Part shown: piece after piece, positions 4,470 to 6,837 of the stretch
Numbering within the stretch: the stretch's first letter is position 1
How the letters are laid out: each line of letters begins with the position of its first letter
NCBI GenBank assembly: GCA_913045395.1
Contig: CAJWPV010000076.1
Span: forward strand, 1-6,837
DNA: 6,837 bases
Direction: 5' to 3'
From: an uncultured Verrucomicrobiota bacterium
Lineage (GTDB): Bacteria > Verrucomicrobiota > Verrucomicrobiia > Limisphaerales > UBA1096
The notes under the pieces: model-generated
Seen by the model: the letters and a program-made list of their open reading frames with translations, nothing else
Told to the model about the DNA's origin: nothing
The model's database searches: none
Translations under genes and position numbers: made by a program

Positions 4470-6659
4470 TCAGAAGCTGGCACGCAGGCCGGCACCGAAT
4501 GTCCGCGGCCAACCGGGGATGTGTAGGATCATGCCAGCCGGACGCGGGGCGGCCGGGTTTGTGAAATCGGTGTAACGCAGGTCGAGCGCGTTGTTGGAGT
4601 AGCCTTCGTCGGCCAGGTTTCGGGCATAGACGAAGAGTTCCCAGTTGTCGCGCTTGTAACTGATGCGGCCATTGACGAGTGCATAGGCGTCCTGCTCGGC
4701 GGTGTTGGCCTCGTCAAGCCAGTAGTCGCCGACACCCTGCACCTCCCACAGCATGGAGAGATTCCACGGCAGGTTGATGTGTGCCGCGAGGTTGGCGGTG
4801 TACTCCGGTACGAAGTTGATATCATTGCCACCGAACTCGTAACCGGCCGCCATCGGACCAAGCACACCGCGCAGAACGTTGTCGGTGTAGCTATCGAACT
4901 CGGCATTAATTAGCCCAACCGCTACACTGAGCGTGAGGATCTCACTAACCTGCGCCTCGGCTTCAATCTCGAGGCCGTAGCTGGTGGCTTCCTCGGCGTT
5001 GACCATGTAGGCCTCCGTCGGGTTGACCGGGTTCAGGCGATAAACCTGGTATTCCTCGAAGTCGCTGTAAAACGCGGCAACACGAGTGTGCACACGGCCA
5101 TCGTTCCACGAGGAGGACCAGCCGAGTTCATAATTCCACGACTCGGCTGAGTCATACTGCGCACTCTCCGATGTGCCACCGTAAAAGTTGAAGCCGCCGG
5201 ACTGGAAACCCTTGGCAATACTGGCATACAGGGTATCGCTGTCGCTCAGGCTGTACGACGCACCGAGCTTCGGCAATATATCATCCCAATCGTTGCTGCG
5301 GTTGACCGTGGAGGAGCTATTACTGCGGTTGATGGAACGGTCGCTGTTTTGGTAGCGCAACCCACCGGTCAACGTCAGACCACTCCCGAGCGAGTAACTG
5401 CTTTGCCAATACAAGGCGGTGTCCTCGTCGGACAACGTTGATGTGGTGTAGTCCGGAACCGGCCCGGGAAGGAAGCCGTACTGAGGGTGAAACAGGCCCG
5501 CCGGATAGAGTGAACCGGAAACATTGTCCATCTCGCGGTCAGCATAATAGGCGCCCAGCGTCCATTGGTATGATTCAGTGGCGTCGCCGGAGCCAAGCCG
5601 AATCTCCTGGGATACCTGCTCCACATCCGGCTGGCTGACCCCGATGACCGGGATGAAACCAATCTCGGCAATTGGCTGTGGCATGGCGGTGAAATCAAAG
5701 TCCTGCTGCAGATCCTGCTCCCAGTTGCGGAATGCCGTCACTGAACTAAAACTCAAATTTTCCCCGCTGAAATCGGCGCTCAACGCGTACGTGTTCACTT
5801 CGGTATCAACATAGCCCGGCACATCCCGATTTACCTTATGCGGGCCGGCATCAGTGAGCGGGCTGTAAGTCGGCGTGAAACCATCGTCGTGGCTTTCGCT
5901 CGATACGGTCAAACGAATCGTCCACGGCTCGCTCGGCGTAAGGACGAGTTGCAACCGGCCTGCGAGAGTTTTGCGGCCATCGATCTCCTGGCCTGTGGGC
6001 AGGTTCGTCACAAATCCGTCCCGGTCGTTGTAGAGACCGCTGAGGCTCAAGCCGATCTGCTCGTTGAGCGGTCCGCTGGCGTTCAAGCGATACTCTTGCG
6101 TGCTGTGCTCACCGTAGCCCAAGCCAGCTGACCCGCCCCACTCTGCGCCCGGCTGACGGGTGCGAACGCTGATGATGCCGCCCGGCGCAGCGCTGGCACC
6201 GAACTGCGTCCCCTGCGGACCACGCAGAAACTCAATGTGATCAATGTCGTAGAGAGACAAGCCGCGGGTCATCACATCCGCATACGGCACACCATCGACA
6301 TACATCCCGACAGCCGATTGACCGATACCGAAACTGTTCTCACGCAAACCGCGCACGCTGAACTTCGGCATGCGCGTGTTGTTCGCATCGAAAACGGTGA
6401 AGTTGGGAAGCACCGTCTGGATGTCGCGCACCTCCTGGATGCCACCCAGCGTGATCGTGTCGCCGCTGAGCAGCGTCACAGAGCGCGAATCGGTCTGCGG
6501 GGCTTCAGAAATAATCATAACCGGCGGCAACTCGCCGGCATCCTCGTCAGATTGTGCCAAACCCGTTTGGCCAAGCACACAGAGCCCGGCCATCATCGAG
6601 GCAATGACAACGTTTTTCCCAATCATCTGTTTTATTTTTTTCGGTATAATTATTTTCAT
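4470..6659 (-). CDS. TonB-dependent outer membrane receptor
   Basis: This is a ligand-gated outer membrane barrel that imports a substrate, commonly a ferric siderophore, using TonB-ExbBD energy. Its 729 residues comprise a signal peptide (cleavage probably after GLAQ at 36), a likely TonB box ELPPVMIISE (43-52), and a plug domain (about 58-170) with VRGLRENSFG, GMYVDGVPY and IEFLRGPQGTQFGASAAPGG. A beta-barrel follows from about 175 to the C-terminal PRTFGAGLRASF, ending in the Phe typical of outer membrane proteins. The barrel segments KGFQSGGFNFYGG, WNYELGWSSSW and YGLEIEAEAQ resemble the broad FyuA/ferric-siderophore receptor group, but the substrate cannot be assigned. The mature protein has no cysteine. 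The ATG at 6659 gives a long lysine-rich n-region (KIIIPKKIK); the in-frame ATG at 6626 would give a standard 25-residue signal peptide, and neither has a Shine-Dalgarno sequence. There is no exbB, exbD, tonB or siderophore gene in view. Confidence 0.93.
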   Translation of the reverse strand: MKIIIPKKIKQMIGKNVVIASMMAGLCVLGQTGLAQSDEDAGELPPVMIISEAPQTDSRSVTLLSGDTITLGGIQEVRDIQTVLPNFTVFDANNTRMPKFSVRGLRENSFGIGQSAVGMYVDGVPYADVMTRGLSLYDIDHIEFLRGPQGTQFGASAAPGGIISVRTRQPGAEWGGSAGLGYGEHSTQEYRLNASGPLNEQIGLSLSGLYNDRDGFVTNLPTGQEIDGRKTLAGRLQLVLTPSEPWTIRLTVSSESHDDGFTPTYSPLTDAGPHKVNRDVPGYVDTEVNTYALSADFSGENLSFSSVTAFRNWEQDLQQDFDFTAMPQPIAEIGFIPVIGVSQPDVEQVSQEIRLGSGDATESYQWTLGAYYADREMDNVSGSLYPAGLFHPQYGFLPGPVPDYTTSTLSDEDTALYWQSSYSLGSGLTLTGGLRYQNSDRSINRSNSSSTVNRSNDWDDILPKLGASYSLSDSDTLYASIAKGFQSGGFNFYGGTSESAQYDSAESWNYELGWSSSWNDGRVHTRVAAFYSDFEEYQVYRLNPVNPTEAYMVNAEEATSYGLEIEAEAQVSEILTLSVAVGLINAEFDSYTDNVLRGVLGPMAAGYEFGGNDINFVPEYTANLAAHINLPWNLSMLWEVQGVGDYWLDEANTAEQDAYALVNGRISYKRDNWELFVYARNLADEGYSNNALDLRYTDFTNPAAPRPAGMILHIPGWPRTFGAGLRASF
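5293..5332 (-). repeat. Imperfect 27-base duplication inside the receptor gene
   Basis: TTGCTGCGGTTGA (5293-5305) and TTACTGCGGTTGA (5320-5332) match at 12 of 13 bases with a 27-base period. In the protein they give INRSN and VNRSN nine residues apart, within the Ser/Asn-rich stretch RSINRSNSSSTVNRSNDW, probably an extracellular loop. The frame is kept. This looks like a small local duplication. Confidence 0.5.
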
Positions 6660-6739
6660 GCTAACTTAGAACGGATAATGACAACAAATCCTGACATCAG
6701 CTTCTGACAAAAAAACGCATCCAGTTCGGATATATGGTT

Positions 6740-6767
6740 ATTATCAATTTTCTGTCTGGTAATTCAA
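6740..6767 (-). promoter_or_regulatory. Candidate sigma70-type promoter of the TonB-dependent receptor
   Basis: On the minus strand TTGAAT (6767-6762, 4 of 6 to consensus) is followed after 16 bases by GATAAT (6745-6740, 5 of 6). Transcription would begin near 6733, leaving a leader of about 74 bases before the ATG at 6659. The region from about 6620 to the window end is much more AT-rich than the rest, as expected for a control region. The -10 overlaps a Fur-like half site (TGATAAT, 6746-6740), and a second half site GATAATGA lies at 6674-6681. Neither reaches a full Fur box. Confidence 0.4.
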
Positions 6768-6768
6768 C

Positions 6769-6787
6769 TATTCGCTATCAGCGAATA
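6769..6787. promoter_or_regulatory. Perfect 8-3-8 inverted repeat next to the receptor -35, possible operator
   Basis: TATTCGCT-ATC-AGCGAATA is a perfect 19-bp dyad. It begins one base beyond the outer edge of the candidate -35 element, the position expected for an activator or repressor of the receptor gene. The sequence does not match Fur, and I do not recognise the regulator. Beyond it, 6788-6837 holds no gene I can support; the only other pattern there is a short TTGGTA direct repeat. Confidence 0.4.
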
Positions 6788-6837
6788 CGGAGAAAAATGG
6801 GTTGTTGGTAAGTTTTGGTATCCGGCACAGATATGTG

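Noticed and set aside
6709..6735. Early attenuator in the receptor leader: a small ATCC/GGAT hairpin followed by T7 on the minus strand.
   Set aside because: The stem is only 4-5 bp with low stability and there is no alternative pairing, so a terminator is not supported.
6674..6746. Full Fur boxes upstream of the TonB-dependent receptor.
   Set aside because: Only half sites match well; the best 15-base alignments reach about 9-10 matches to the 7-1-7 consensus, too weak to call in AT-rich DNA.
1..6837. CRISPR arrays, tRNA or rRNA genes, insertion sequences, attachment sites, toxin-antitoxin or defence genes.
   Set aside because: I looked for these on both strands and saw no repeat-spacer pattern, cloverleaf, transposase or terminal repeat.

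Overview
The window looks like ordinary chromosome from a Gram-negative heterotroph. A Verrucomicrobiota or related PVC-group bacterium is my best guess. The reasons are a secreted DUF1080 protein (a family abundant in Verrucomicrobiota and Planctomycetota), an outer membrane TonB-dependent receptor, GC-rich genes, and the near absence of Shine-Dalgarno sequences before the starts. This is inference from gene content; no rRNA or taxonomic marker is present.

Layout, left to right. (1) Positions 3-485, minus strand: the 5' part of glgB, the glycogen branching enzyme, running off the left edge. (2) Positions 578-1123, plus strand, divergent from glgB: a PduO-type ATP:cob(I)alamin adenosyltransferase. 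(3) Positions 1120-1815, minus strand: an exported DUF1080 (3-keto-disaccharide hydrolase-like) protein. It converges on the PduO gene so tightly that both stop codons are read from one CTAG palindrome. (4) Positions 1908-2762 and 2784-4385, plus strand: a two-gene unit, panC (pantothenate synthetase) then nadB (L-aspartate oxidase), 21 bases apart. (5) Positions 4414-4448: a strong bidirectional intrinsic terminator. (6) Positions 4470-6659, minus strand: a TonB-dependent outer membrane receptor converging on that terminator. (7) Positions 6660-6837: the AT-rich 5' region of the receptor gene, with a plausible sigma70-type promoter and a perfect 8-3-8 dyad next to its -35 element.

Functionally, three genes serve cofactor metabolism: adenosylcobalamin, pantothenate/CoA and de novo NAD. 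PanC and NadB are linked through aspartate: NadB oxidises it, and PanC uses beta-alanine, which is usually made from it. The DUF1080 protein and the receptor act at the cell surface or periplasm, and glgB handles storage polysaccharide. I see no CRISPR array, tRNA, rRNA, insertion sequence, phage or defence system, and nothing that is convincingly a new system. The observations most worth checking are a Phe-to-Trp change in the cobalamin-displacing position of the PduO enzyme, the dyad/promoter arrangement of the receptor, the hairpin plus shared stop at the 1.1 kb convergent junction, and a recurrent GGCCAAGC motif.
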